Positions 1 to 7,389 are shown, counted from the stretch's first letter. The stretch: 64,000 nucleotides of DNA from an uncultured bacterium (GCA_900549855.1 URPS01000003.1:17194-81193), one strand, 5' to 3'. The notes: generated by a model from the letters alone, not told the origin. Translations and numbers: made by a program.

Positions 1-38
1 CGTGTACCGCTTCCGCCTGCAAGAACTATACCTTTCAT
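1..38 (-). CDS. rmlA: RmlA, glucose-1-phosphate thymidylyltransferase (N-terminal fragment, cut by window edge)
   Basis: Only the first twelve codons are inside the window. They read MKGIVLAGGSGT and the sequence continues with an Arg codon, which is the nucleotide-binding start of sugar-nucleotide thymidylyltransferases (LAGGSGTRL). The ATG overlaps the rmlD stop by one base (TAATG), so translation is probably coupled. RmlA makes dTDP-glucose, the first step of dTDP-rhamnose synthesis, which fits the rmlC-rmlB-rmlD genes just upstream. Only the fragment is seen; the identity depends on this motif and the context. Confidence 0.85.
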   Translation of the reverse strand, partial: MKGIVLAGGSGT

Positions 39-913
39 TATTCACACCTCAAATCTAAATAATCTTTTAACGCAAACTGCCAATTGCGACAGATACCTTC
101 ATTCTCCATTATACTGAATGCTGGACGTTTAGCTGCACGAGGAAATTCGTCTGTTGTACATGGTTTTAAATTAACTTCTAAACCAGAAAGTTTAAATATT
201 TCTTTAGCGAAACCATACCAACTTGTATGCCCACTTCCACAAACATGATAAGTACCATAAGGTTTTGAATCTAAAAGTTTCAAAATTCCGTTAGCTAATT
301 CAACTGTCCAAGTAGGACATCCGATTTGATCGTCTACAACTTTAAGTTCTTCTTTATCTTTTAGTGATAACATTGTTTCTACAAAGTTTTTGCCATGATG
401 TCCATATAACCAGCTGGTTCTTGCTATATAATGCTTTTCGCAAAAACTTCTTACAGCTTCTTCACCTTCATACTTTGTCATACCATAATTATTAATCGGA
501 TTTGGCTTGTCTTGTGGAGTATAAGGAGAATCCTTTGTTCCATCAAAAACGTAGTCAGTCGAAATATAAACCATAGTTATACCGAGTTTTCCACAAGCAT
601 CAGCAATATTTTCGGTACCTGTTACATTGATTAATTCAGCGGTCTTTAAATCCTCTTCTGCTTTATCAACATTTGTATAAGCGGCACAATGTATAACAAC
701 TTCCGGCATTTTATCTTTTAAAACTTGATTTACTTGTTCTGCGTTTGTAATATCAAGTGTATCAACGTCTGTTTCAATGACTTCATAACCGGCATCTTCT
801 AATATTGGACATAAGTCTTGTCCAAGCATTCCCTTCGCACCGGTAACGAGTAGAGGCATAGATGCATTGAGGCTTTGATGCTTAGCAGATTCATTTATAT
901 TATCTCTATTCAT
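38..913 (-). CDS. rmlD: dTDP-4-dehydrorhamnose reductase RmlD
   Basis: Last step of dTDP-L-rhamnose synthesis: NAD(P)H reduction of dTDP-4-dehydrorhamnose, in the cytoplasm. The 291-residue product is an extended short-chain dehydrogenase. It has a Rossmann motif TGAKGMLG at residues 24-31, STDYVFDG at 118-125, and the catalytic YxxxK pair in YGMTK (Tyr143, Lys147). The first 18 residues precede the usual family start, and Met19 (MPLLVTGAKG) is an alternative start. An AGGA box lies 11 bases before the chosen ATG. It follows the four-helix-bundle gene by 8 bases and overlaps rmlA by one base. Confidence 0.95.
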   Translation of the reverse strand: MNRDNINESAKHQSLNASMPLLVTGAKGMLGQDLCPILEDAGYEVIETDVDTLDITNAEQVNQVLKDKMPEVVIHCAAYTNVDKAEEDLKTAELINVTGTENIADACGKLGITMVYISTDYVFDGTKDSPYTPQDKPNPINNYGMTKYEGEEAVRSFCEKHYIARTSWLYGHHGKNFVETMLSLKDKEELKVVDDQIGCPTWTVELANGILKLLDSKPYGTYHVCGSGHTSWYGFAKEIFKLSGLEVNLKPCTTDEFPRAAKRPAFSIMENEGICRNWQFALKDYLDLRCE

Positions 914-921
914 TTTATCAT

Positions 922-1266
922 TTATCCTTTTATTAATTTAGAGCGTAAAGAATTTAGCATTTTCTTTAGATTTGTAATTCTTTCATCAATTTGATCAACT
1001 TGTTTAATATACCCCAATCTTTTGGCTAATTCAATTACAACTTCGACTTCTGTTAAAGAGCCAATAGCAATATTTACAAAATGACCAAAGTCTTTTACAG
1101 ATGCTCTTGCTTTCCCTTCTGCTATATTTAATGGCACAGAAACAATTGCTCTTTTAATTTGAGATTTTAAATTATACTCCTCACTTTTAGGAAATTTTTC
1201 TGCAAGGTCATAAATTTCAAGAACTAAATCCATAGACATTTGCCAAACTTTTAAATCTTTATACAT
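922..1266 (-). CDS. Four-helix-bundle protein (S23/IVS-type family)
   Basis: A 114-residue protein of the small four-helix-bundle family first seen in 23S rRNA intervening sequences. Family signs are the N-terminal LKVWQMSMDLVLEIY segment, the central SVPLNIAEGKAR turn, and a long C-terminal helix pair ending LKKMLNSLRSKL. Its molecular function is unknown. It sits inside the rhamnose operon, 9 bases after rmlB and 8 before rmlD, with a good AGAGG ribosome site 6 bases before the ATG. It is therefore co-transcribed with dTDP-rhamnose genes, although it is not a known enzyme of that pathway. Confidence 0.85.
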   Translation of the reverse strand: MYKDLKVWQMSMDLVLEIYDLAEKFPKSEEYNLKSQIKRAIVSVPLNIAEGKARASVKDFGHFVNIAIGSLTEVEVVIELAKRLGYIKQVDQIDERITNLKKMLNSLRSKLIKG

Positions 1267-1275
1267 GCAATGCCT

Positions 1276-2253
1276 CTAAGCCTCTACGCATCTATTCCTC
1301 AAATGTTCTATCCATTCTTGATTATTCAAGTACCAATCAATTGTCATTTTGATACCTTGTTCGAATGTTACAGAAGGTTCCCAGCCAAGTTCTGATGTAA
1401 TCTTATCATTAGAGATAGCATATCTTCTATCATGTCCAAGTCTATCTTGCACATATTCAATAGAACTTTCATCTTTTCCCATTGCATCTAAGATTAAGCG
1501 AGTAATTTCCATGTTAGTTTTTTCATTATGACCACCAACATTATAAACTTCACCAATTTTACCTTTATGTAACACTGTATCTATAGCAGCACAATGGTCA
1601 TAAACGTATAACCAATCACGAACATTCAAGCCATCACCGTAAACAGGTACTTTTTCACCATTTAATAATCTGGAAATAAAGAATGGTATCAATTTTTCAG
1701 GATATTGATAAGGTCCGTAATTATTAGAACATCTGGTTGTTAAGACTGGTAATTTATATGTTTCATAAAAAGCTCTAACCAACATATCTGCACTTGCTTT
1801 GCTTGCTGAATAAGGACTATTCGGAGCAAGCGGAGTTGTTTCATAAAAATATCCTGTTTTACCTAATGTTCCGTAAACTTCGTCTGTAGAAACTTGTAAA
1901 TAACGTTCTATGCCGATTTCTTTTGCTGATTGTAACAAATTCAACGTACCTTGAACATTTGTTTCTATAAACACTTCCGGATGTTTAATAGAATTGTCAA
2001 CGTGTGATTCTGCTGCAAAGTTAACTATACAATCAACTTCTGATACAAGTTCTCTCACAAGTTTTCTGTCACAAATATTACCATGTACAAATCTATAGTT
2101 TGGATTGTTTTCAACATCTTTAAGGTTTTCTAAATTCCCGCAATATGTCAATGCGTCAATATTTATTACCTGATAATCCGGATATTTATTTAATATGTGT
2201 CTTACAAAACAGCTTCCTATAAAACCTGCGCCACCGGTTACTAATAATTTCAT
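1276..2253 (-). CDS. rmlB: dTDP-glucose 4,6-dehydratase RmlB
   Basis: Converts dTDP-glucose to dTDP-4-keto-6-deoxyglucose, the second step of dTDP-rhamnose synthesis. The 325-residue protein has the NAD-binding GGAGFIGS at 7-14, the catalytic Thr-Asp-Glu in STDEVYG (123-125), and the YSASK Tyr/Lys pair at 148-152. The SNNYGPYQYPEKLIP stretch is typical of the family. The ATG directly abuts the rmlC stop codon. Length and motif order are normal for the family. Confidence 0.97.
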   Translation of the reverse strand: MKLLVTGGAGFIGSCFVRHILNKYPDYQVINIDALTYCGNLENLKDVENNPNYRFVHGNICDRKLVRELVSEVDCIVNFAAESHVDNSIKHPEVFIETNVQGTLNLLQSAKEIGIERYLQVSTDEVYGTLGKTGYFYETTPLAPNSPYSASKASADMLVRAFYETYKLPVLTTRCSNNYGPYQYPEKLIPFFISRLLNGEKVPVYGDGLNVRDWLYVYDHCAAIDTVLHKGKIGEVYNVGGHNEKTNMEITRLILDAMGKDESSIEYVQDRLGHDRRYAISNDKITSELGWEPSVTFEQGIKMTIDWYLNNQEWIEHLRNRCVEA

Positions 2254-2793
2254 CTATATCTCCTTTAAAGTAGGTTGTTTCATATCTTTTTCAGAAAGTA
2301 TTGGTTCAAAATCTATTTCCCAATCTATATTAATATCTTTATCACACCACAAAACGCCTCTATCTGCTTGTGGAGCATATTCTCCTGATGCTTTGTAAAT
2401 AAGTTCAGCCTCATCTGAAAGCACTACAAAACCATGTGCAAAACCTTCGGGAATAAATAACATGTGCTTATTATCTTCAGTTAACTCTACTTTTACATAT
2501 TGTCCGAAAGTTTTTGAACCTTTTCTGATATCTACCGCTACATCATAAATGCGACCTCTGGCGCAACGCACAAGCTTTGCTTGCCCAAAAGGTGCTTCTT
2601 GATAATGCAGACCTCTCAAAACACCTTTTCTAGAACGAGAATGGTTATCTTGATTAAATTCTACAGTTATCCCATTCGCAAAAAAATCTGATTTTTTATA
2701 TGTTTCCATAAAAAAACCACGATTATCACCAAAAACTTTTGGTTTTACTAGTATTACATCCTCAATTTTTTGTTTTTCAAATTCAAACGGCAT
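2254..2793 (-). CDS. rmlC: dTDP-4-dehydrorhamnose 3,5-epimerase RmlC
   Basis: Epimerises C3 and C5 of dTDP-4-keto-6-deoxyglucose before RmlD reduction. It is a cupin enzyme carrying LRGLHYQ with the catalytic His, VAVDIRKGSKTFG with the partner Asp, and IPEGFAHGF near residues 116-124 of the longer reading. I place the start at the ATG at 2793 (MPFEFEKQ). The AAGGAG box at 2803-2808 lies 9 bases before it, but only 3 bases from the upstream ATG at 2799. It is first in the rml operon, behind an extended -10 promoter. Confidence 0.93.
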   Translation of the reverse strand: MPFEFEKQKIEDVILVKPKVFGDNRGFFMETYKKSDFFANGITVEFNQDNHSRSRKGVLRGLHYQEAPFGQAKLVRCARGRIYDVAVDIRKGSKTFGQYVKVELTEDNKHMLFIPEGFAHGFVVLSDEAELIYKASGEYAPQADRGVLWCDKDINIDWEIDFEPILSEKDMKQPTLKEI

Positions 2794-2814
2794 ATTCATA
2801 CACTCCTTGAAAGT

Positions 2815-2823
2815 ATTATAACA
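2815..2823 (-). promoter_or_regulatory. Extended -10 promoter of the rml operon
   Basis: On the minus strand the sequence reads TGTTATAAT, a TGn extended -10 element, 20 or so bases ahead of the rmlC start. No good -35 box is visible at 16-18 bases, which is common with extended -10 promoters. An AAGGAG ribosome site follows. This is pattern recognition only. Confidence 0.55.
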
Positions 2824-2869
2824 TAAAGAAAATATTAAAATGAAGATGAATAAATTTATAAAGAATCAG

Positions 2870-2931
2870 TATCCACCCTCATCAGGGCTCCGCCCAGCTT
2901 CTCCCCTCAAGGGCGAAGCGTGAAACGCGCT
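2870..2931. repeat. Left 62-bp inverted repeat of DUF559 element A
   Basis: This 62-bp GC-richer segment matches the reverse complement of 3298-3359 at 60 of 62 positions. It contains a CCACCCTCATCAGGGCTCCG block followed by TCCCCTCAAGGGCGAAGC. The repeat ends 3 bases from the stop codon of the enclosed nuclease gene, so repeat and gene form one compact unit. Base composition is far from the AT-rich neighbourhood. It lies just upstream of the rml promoter. Confidence 0.9.
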
Positions 2932-2934
2932 ATA

Positions 2935-3276
2935 TCATTTGTTCAAATTATTCCATAAATCTAACAAAACATTATCAATATTATTAAAAACATCTTTGTT
3001 AAAATATCTTAGAACCCTAAAACCTCTTGATTGTAAATATACTGTTCTAGTTTTGTCATATTCTAAACTTTCATCTGTTAAATGTTCTCTTCCATCTAAT
3101 TCAACAATTAAATTCTTTTCATAACAAACAAAATCAACAATATAATTCCCTATTTGAACTTGGCGCCTGAATTTATAATTACTAAATCTTCTCGCTCTTA
3201 TTTTGTGCCAAAATATTTATTCAGGTAATGTTTGATTTTTTCGTAAATCTTTTACAAGCTTTTTAAGATTTTTCAT
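2935..3276 (-). pseudogene. DUF559 endonuclease-domain gene (Vsr-like fold), broken by an in-frame stop
   Basis: Read on the minus strand, one frame of 114 codons runs from ATG 3276 to TGA 2935, with a single internal TAA at 3217-3219 (codon 20). Downstream of that stop the frame gives IFWHKIRARRFSNYKFRRQ, then IGNYIVDFVCYEKNLIVELD and FRVLRYFNKDVFNNIDNVL. These are the hallmark blocks of the DUF559 restriction-endonuclease-like family (VDF, VELDG, VLRF). Family members usually have a residue such as Lys/Val where the stop sits (LPE-stop-IFWHKIR). It is bounded tightly by inverted repeats and lies between the rml promoter and tRNA-Lys. A strong readthrough signal is not evident, so I call it a recent pseudogene. 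Confidence 0.85.
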
Positions 3277-3297
3277 AGTCCTAGTATAACATGAGTT

Positions 3298-3359
3298 AGC
3301 GCATTTCATGCTTCGCCCTTGAGGGGAGAAGCTGGGCGGAGCCCTGATGAGGGTGGATA
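3298..3359. repeat. Right 62-bp inverted repeat of DUF559 element A
   Basis: Reverse complement of 2870-2931 with two mismatches, both in the inner part (AAGCATGAAATGCGCT against AAGCGTGAAACGCGCT). It begins 21 bases outside the nuclease start codon. Between repeat and ATG is a minus-strand TGTTATACT, an extended -10-like box that could drive the nuclease gene. No target-site duplication is obvious outside the two repeats. Confidence 0.9.
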
Positions 3360-3384
3360 TAGATTAAAAAAGACAAAAAAAATT

Positions 3385-3469
3385 TGCGCTTGGTGTGATT
3401 CGGTATAAAGCACGACCTATCTCTCAAAAAGGGGACTCTCTAGCTGGTGATATATAATAATGCTTGCGC
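3385..3469 (-). pseudogene. Decayed tRNA-Lys copy
   Basis: This stretch repeats the tRNA-Lys at 3498-3570 in the same orientation with many changes. The 3' flank (A-run, GACAAAAAA), the 3' acceptor TTTGCGCTTGG, a broken T arm, CGACCTATC, an AAAAGGGGA anticodon-side block and a degenerate GCTTGCGCT end are still recognisable. The T-loop TTCGAA and the D-arm GAGC pairing are lost, so it cannot fold as a tRNA. It lies between element A and the intact tRNA, about 112 bp from it, and looks like a tandem duplication or an old integration scar. Confidence 0.7.
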
Positions 3470-3497
3470 TGATACTCTAAAAAAAGACAAAAAAATT

Positions 3498-3570
3498 TGC
3501 GCTTGGCGCGATTCGAACGCGCGACCTATCCCTTAAAAGGGGAGTGCTCTACCTGCTGAGCTACAAGCGC
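3498..3570 (-). tRNA. tRNA-Lys (anticodon TTT)
   Basis: A 73-nt cloverleaf on the minus strand. The acceptor stem GCGCTTG pairs perfectly with CAAGCGC, the D stem is GCTC/GAGC, the anticodon loop is CTTTTAA with TTT at 34-36, and the T arm is GCGCG-TTCGAAT-CGCGC. The discriminator is A, and no CCA is encoded. The outermost anticodon-stem pair (27-43) is a C-T mismatch, leaving four good pairs. The gene is followed by a T-run that may act as its terminator. Confidence 0.95.
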
Positions 3571-3650
3571 AAATTATTTAAAATTCACTATTTATTTTTC
3601 AATTAAACCTTTATACTTCGGCTGTGGTATCAACCACAAGATTTATGATA

Positions 3651-4640
3651 TCAGGAACAAAATTTACTGTCAAGCATTTTGTTTTTATTTGATATTTCTT
3701 CAATTATTTCAGCTATTTCAGGAGATATGTCTGACGCTTCGCTTATATTATTTCTTATCATTTTTGCAAAATCAGCTTTCTTAAATTCATGCAAACCTTT
3801 AGTTTTAAAAATATATTCTAAGTTTTTAACTTCAGGAAGTGAATCATCCAAATCTGCATCACTAATAGAAGAAAAATTTTCTAAATGGTTATTTATAGCC
3901 TTTATTATTAATGATTTCGGAAGCATGTCCTCAAATTCACCACATGCTACTAAATGTATTTTATCAATATCACGCAAACGTGGTTGAATCTGTTTGATAT
4001 TTTCTTCAGCATCTCTATCCAAAAGTAAGAAAATAGGTAGCTTTACTTCTTCAATAAGCATGTAGTACATTTTTACAACCTGATTTTTGCCGCCTGCGCC
4101 TATAACTTGAATACCTTTTTGATAAAAATCATAGCCTAAGAATTTTGAAAATGCCGGTAATAATATTTCTTCCGTCAGACCTTCCACAAGAATAATTTTT
4201 TCAATTGGGTATTTTAAATAATGCAGCTCACGATTAGCTACCAAATCAGATGCTTGTTCTAACGACTTTAGCCACTGTAAATTTATTGGACTCGTAGAAT
4301 CTATATATTTCAAAGCAGATTTATAATAAAGTTGATTATTCACAAGCTCCTTGGTTTCATCTTCCAAATTAAATACAGAATTTTCATAATCGTATATCTT
4401 TTTATTAATAGAAAAATCGTTTGTCACATCAAGCGAACTATTAAAAATTTCTACAGCAATATTTTTAATTTCAGAAAACGGCAAATTCAATAATTCATTT
4501 TTTTTTAATTTTGGTTCAATCATGTTATTTAGAATAATATCCGTAAACACACGTAGATATTTTTCTTTTGAATACTTAAATCTTGTCAGTCTATCCATAG
4601 ATATCAAGATTTGTTCTTTTGTTAAATTTTTGAACTTCAA
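3651..4640 (-). CDS. TOPRIM-domain protein (OLD-nuclease-like C-terminal module)
   Basis: A 329-residue protein with an unrecognised N-terminal half and a TOPRIM domain from about residue 145. The glutamate motif is LVEGLTEEILLP (150-161) and the DxD motif is LLLDRDAEENI (206-216). Both resemble the TOPRIM nuclease half of OLD-family proteins, which cut DNA or RNA with metal ions. The usual N-terminal ABC-type ATPase of OLD is absent. It stands alone between tRNA-Lys and the coiled-coil gene, in a region with mobile repeats, so a defence or element-associated role is possible but not shown. Alternatives are a primase-like or RNase M5-like TOPRIM protein. Confidence 0.7.
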   Translation of the reverse strand: MKFKNLTKEQILISMDRLTRFKYSKEKYLRVFTDIILNNMIEPKLKKNELLNLPFSEIKNIAVEIFNSSLDVTNDFSINKKIYDYENSVFNLEDETKELVNNQLYYKSALKYIDSTSPINLQWLKSLEQASDLVANRELHYLKYPIEKIILVEGLTEEILLPAFSKFLGYDFYQKGIQVIGAGGKNQVVKMYYMLIEEVKLPIFLLLDRDAEENIKQIQPRLRDIDKIHLVACGEFEDMLPKSLIIKAINNHLENFSSISDADLDDSLPEVKNLEYIFKTKGLHEFKKADFAKMIRNNISEASDISPEIAEIIEEISNKNKMLDSKFCS

Positions 4641-4796
4641 ATTTTACCTTTCATATAAATTCCGAAACATTACTTTATCTCTATTTTATTATCTATAAAA
4701 GATTATTTCAAAATAATTCTTGTAAATTTTTGTAAATCTTTATACGTAAAAAAACATGTAAAGATTTGTAACAATATCTTCAAAAATGTGAAATTC

Positions 4797-4826
4797 TTGA
4801 TAAGAACTATACTTTATATATATAAG
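4797..4826 (+). promoter_or_regulatory. Promoter of the 4857 gene
   Basis: TTGATA at 4797-4802 is followed by overlapping -10 candidates TATATA (4819-4824, spacer 16) and TATAAG (4821-4826, spacer 18). A GGAGACGG ribosome site follows before the ATG at 4857. Sigma-70-type by pattern only. Confidence 0.55.
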
Positions 4827-4856
4827 AGTATAAATCATACGGAGACGGTATAAAAA

Positions 4857-5645
4857 ATGGCTTTCTTGTTATTACTACATGAAAAAATGAGGTTGAAACG
4901 TCAAGTAAACAAACTGACGTTGAAACAAACTCAATACGGCAGCCGACTTGACCGTATGACTAAAAACATTGCTCGGGTACAGAAGATGTATTCAAGCAAA
5001 CAATCTCAAATACAAAATCAAGCGCGTATGTTACAAAGTGCATTCACTGCACAATTACAAAATGCATGGGGATTAGGAGCACAAAATCAGATGTTCAATC
5101 CTATGTATGGTGGTGTAACTACATTTGTAGCTAATCAAATTGGTTCATTGTTATCAGGTGGAGTTCCAACCGGAGAAAAAGACAGTAATGGTAAACAAGT
5201 TACATATTCTCCAGGAGAAGCAAAATCTCAACAAATGATGAACGAGTATATGTCTGGCACTTTGAAACAGGCTACGAATGAAGATGGTACAGCTATAAAA
5301 GGCAAATATGGTGCTAACGGCGACATTGATGAAAAAGACTACAAAGCCTTCATGATGGCATTGAATCAAGCTAACACAAATCAATCAAATGCACAAATGA
5401 TGTGCCAACAGATAAGCAGTACTTACCAACAAAACATTTCAGTTTGGACAGAAGCACAAATGGCTCAGTTAAATGCGGAACAAGATGCAGCATTGGCTCC
5501 ATTAGAAGCAGAACAAACAGATATGGAACTAGAAAAGGAATCTATAGAAACTCAATTAGCATACGCAAAAGAAAGACTACAAACAATAGAACAAGCTTGC
5601 AGCGAAGGAATCAAGGATTCCGCTCCAAAATTCGGCTTAGGTTAA
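4857..5645 (+). CDS. Uncharacterised glutamine-rich coiled-coil protein
   Basis: I do not recognise this 262-residue protein. The N-terminal 70 residues are basic and helical (KMRLKRQVNKLTLKQTQYGS). The middle is a Gln/Asn/Gly-rich stretch with MFNPMYGGVTTFVANQIGSL. Residues about 195-245 form an acidic coiled coil (LNAEQDAALAPLEAEQTDME). There is no signal peptide and no clear membrane span. The layout resembles a structural or secretion-associated protein. It has its own promoter, a good GGAG site and a strong terminator directly after the stop, so it is monocistronic. Confidence 0.85.
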   Translation: MAFLLLLHEKMRLKRQVNKLTLKQTQYGSRLDRMTKNIARVQKMYSSKQSQIQNQARMLQSAFTAQLQNAWGLGAQNQMFNPMYGGVTTFVANQIGSLLSGGVPTGEKDSNGKQVTYSPGEAKSQQMMNEYMSGTLKQATNEDGTAIKGKYGANGDIDEKDYKAFMMALNQANTNQSNAQMMCQQISSTYQQNISVWTEAQMAQLNAEQDAALAPLEAEQTDMELEKESIETQLAYAKERLQTIEQACSEGIKDSAPKFGLG

Positions 5646-5670
5646 TAATCATTATTATGATAATTGATTC

Positions 5671-5693
5671 CGCCTGCTCCACAAGAGCAGGCG
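5671..5693 (+). terminator. Rho-independent terminator after the 4857 gene
   Basis: A perfect 9-bp stem, CGCCTGCTC-CACAA-GAGCAGGCG, starts 25 bases after the stop codon and is followed by TTGCTGTATAT. The tail is only moderately T-rich. Confidence 0.8.
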
Positions 5694-5754
5694 TTGCTGT
5701 ATATATAACAAGTTAAAAAGTGTGATAATAACTGGTAGTGTAACTACGGGTTTG

Positions 5755-5793
5755 GCGCATCCCCTCTCCTCGGGGGAGGGCTAGGGTGGGGGC
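5755..5793. repeat. Left inverted repeat of decayed DUF559 element B
   Basis: GCGCATCCCCTCTCCTCGGG followed by GGAGGGCTAGGGTGGGGGC. Its reverse complement matches the two right-hand pieces at 5947-5958 and 6017-6042. The same core (CCCTAACCCTCCCCCGAGGA type) recurs at 63838-63890 and, in weaker form, at 29246 and 47358. Confidence 0.8.
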
Positions 5794-5797
5794 TTAT

Positions 5798-5930
5798 CTA
5801 ATCATTACAAGCCCCAAACTCACGCAACCAAACCTTATAAACACCATCAACATTTTTATCAAAATCACTATTCCAAAATCTTATAACTGTATACCCACGA
5901 GAGTTTAAAAAATTCTATTCGTTTTTATAT
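5798..5930 (-). pseudogene. C-terminal remnant of a second DUF559 endonuclease gene
   Basis: On the minus strand this decodes to NFLNSRGYTVIRFWNSDFDK, then NVDGVYKVWLREFGACND and a stop at 5798. This is the conserved C-terminal block of DUF559 nucleases (FL-GY-V-RFWN-D---N-DGV). One extra T in the run of six Ts at the upstream edge shifts the frame; removing it joins KRIEF to LNSRGY. Everything upstream, including the VELDG block, is gone and replaced by repeat sequence (CCCTTGCGGGATAGCC on the plus strand). It is another copy of the element type at 2870-3359, in an advanced state of decay. Confidence 0.75.
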
Positions 5931-5933
5931 TAA

Positions 5934-6042
5934 GCCCTTGCGGGATAGCCCCCACCCTTTACACTATACTTACTAGCCAGTAGTAGACAATACAAATTTG
6001 TAAGTAAAGCATAAAACTCCCCCGAGGAGAGGGGACGTGCGC
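5934..6042. repeat. Right inverted repeat of element B, split by about 58 bp
   Basis: Two pieces match the left repeat in inverse orientation: AGCCCCCACCCT at 5947-5958 and CTCCCCCGAGGAGAGGGG onward at 6017-6042. The 58 bases between them (5959-6016) are AT-rich and unrelated, so the repeat looks interrupted by an insertion. The outer extension CCCTTGCGGGATA (5936-5946) matches CCCTTACGGGTTA at 63839. Confidence 0.75.
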
Positions 6043-6135
6043 CTCGTTTTCTGAGATTAGTACTATAATTATTCTATTTATTCCATCAATTACCAGTTTA
6101 ATATTTTTATGCTATCATACCCTAGAGAGGGATAT

Positions 6136-7389
6136 ATGGCGCTAATTGATTCTGATAAAATTCTGCAACTCATACCGGCTATGCTAAATAAAGAGCTTAG
6201 TAGTGACGGGAAAACGATATTTAGAGCTTTAGAAAAAGTTCTTATTTTTGATGAATGTTTCATCTATTTTGCAAATCCTGAAAGTTTGCAACTAAAATAT
6301 TCTTACAAAAAACACAACAATTACGAACAGGATACCTGTTTTGAGATAGATAATGACCTTAAAAAATTAGTTTTTGCCAACAATAGCAATATTCTTGATG
6401 ACAATTCCGAGCTTATACAAGCGGTTAAACTTCAAGGAAGCAGGCAAAAATCATACCTACTCTCAAAAATTTCTATAAAATCTACTGTTTTTGGGATAAT
6501 TCTACTTTCTAAAAGAGAAGAAAACTACTACAGACAAGAGGATTTAAACGCTTTGGATGTTATAGCGTCTATTTTATCCTATAAGTTGAAAGATTTAGAA
6601 CTATCCAATGTTTTTAGAATGCAGCTAAGAGCGTTAAAAGACGGAATTTTAGAAAAGAATAATGCTTATAAAACTATAAAAGAACAAAATGAAAAGATTT
6701 TAGAAGCAGATAAAGTAAAAAACGAATTTCTTGCGAATATTTCGCACGAATTAAGAACTCCGCTGAATTCGATTCTTGGTTTTTCTGATATATTGAGTAC
6801 GCAGCTTTACGGAAATTTGAATTCTAAGCAAGAAGAGTACATCAATGATATCAAGGTATCCGCTACGCATCTTCTGGGCATGATTAACGAAGTTTTGGAT
6901 ATGTCAAAAATTGAAGCTAATGCTATGAAGATTGTAAAAAGTGCGTTTTGGATATCTAGAGCAGTTAATGAAGTTTGCAACATTCTAAAGCCACTGGCTT
7001 TAAAAAAGAATATCAACCTTAATCTTAATATGAAAGTGGATTTTGAAGTTTTTGCCGACTATCAAAAAATACAACAAATATTATATAATCTTGTCAGCAA
7101 TGCAATAAAATATTCTCCTGAAAATGATAATGTCGAGATAAAAATTGAGGCTTTTGATGAGTTTTACAGAATTTCTATCCACGATAATGGAATCGGGATT
7201 GACAAAAAGTACCATGGCAAGATTTTTGCTAAGTTTGTTCAACTGGATAGTGCTTATACAAAAAAAGAAAGCTCTACGGGGCTTGGATTAACAATCACAA
7301 AAGAACTGGTGGAATTGCACGAAGGCAAAATCTCGTTAATCAGCGAAGTTAACAATGGGTCAACATTTATTGTGGAAATACCGTTTTAA
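6136..7389 (+). CDS. Orphan sensor histidine kinase with N-terminal GAF-like domain
   Basis: A soluble two-component kinase of 417 residues with no membrane span. The first ~160 residues look GAF-like (FDECFIYFANPESL, IKSTVFGIILLSKREE). A coiled coil leads to the HisKA dimerisation domain with the phospho-acceptor His in NISHELRTPLNSILGFSDIL. The HATPase_c domain has NLVSNAIKYSPE (N box), DNGIGI (G1) and GLGLTI (G2). I start at ATG 6136 because AGAGAGG lies just upstream; an ATG at 6109 has no ribosome site. No response regulator is adjacent, so the partner is unknown. Confidence 0.92.
   Translation: MALIDSDKILQLIPAMLNKELSSDGKTIFRALEKVLIFDECFIYFANPESLQLKYSYKKHNNYEQDTCFEIDNDLKKLVFANNSNILDDNSELIQAVKLQGSRQKSYLLSKISIKSTVFGIILLSKREENYYRQEDLNALDVIASILSYKLKDLELSNVFRMQLRALKDGILEKNNAYKTIKEQNEKILEADKVKNEFLANISHELRTPLNSILGFSDILSTQLYGNLNSKQEEYINDIKVSATHLLGMINEVLDMSKIEANAMKIVKSAFWISRAVNEVCNILKPLALKKNINLNLNMKVDFEVFADYQKIQQILYNLVSNAIKYSPENDNVEIKIEAFDEFYRISIHDNGIGIDKKYHGKIFAKFVQLDSAYTKKESSTGLGLTITKELVELHEGKISLISEVNNGSTFIVEIPF

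Noticed and set aside
2939..3124. 61-codon plus-strand open frame
   Set aside because: Antisense shadow of the DUF559 pseudogene, whose minus-strand translation shows conserved motifs.
5402..5716. 104-codon plus-strand open frame
   Set aside because: Out-of-frame reading of the coiled-coil gene that runs on through its terminator; Arg/Thr/Asn-rich composition is not like a real protein.
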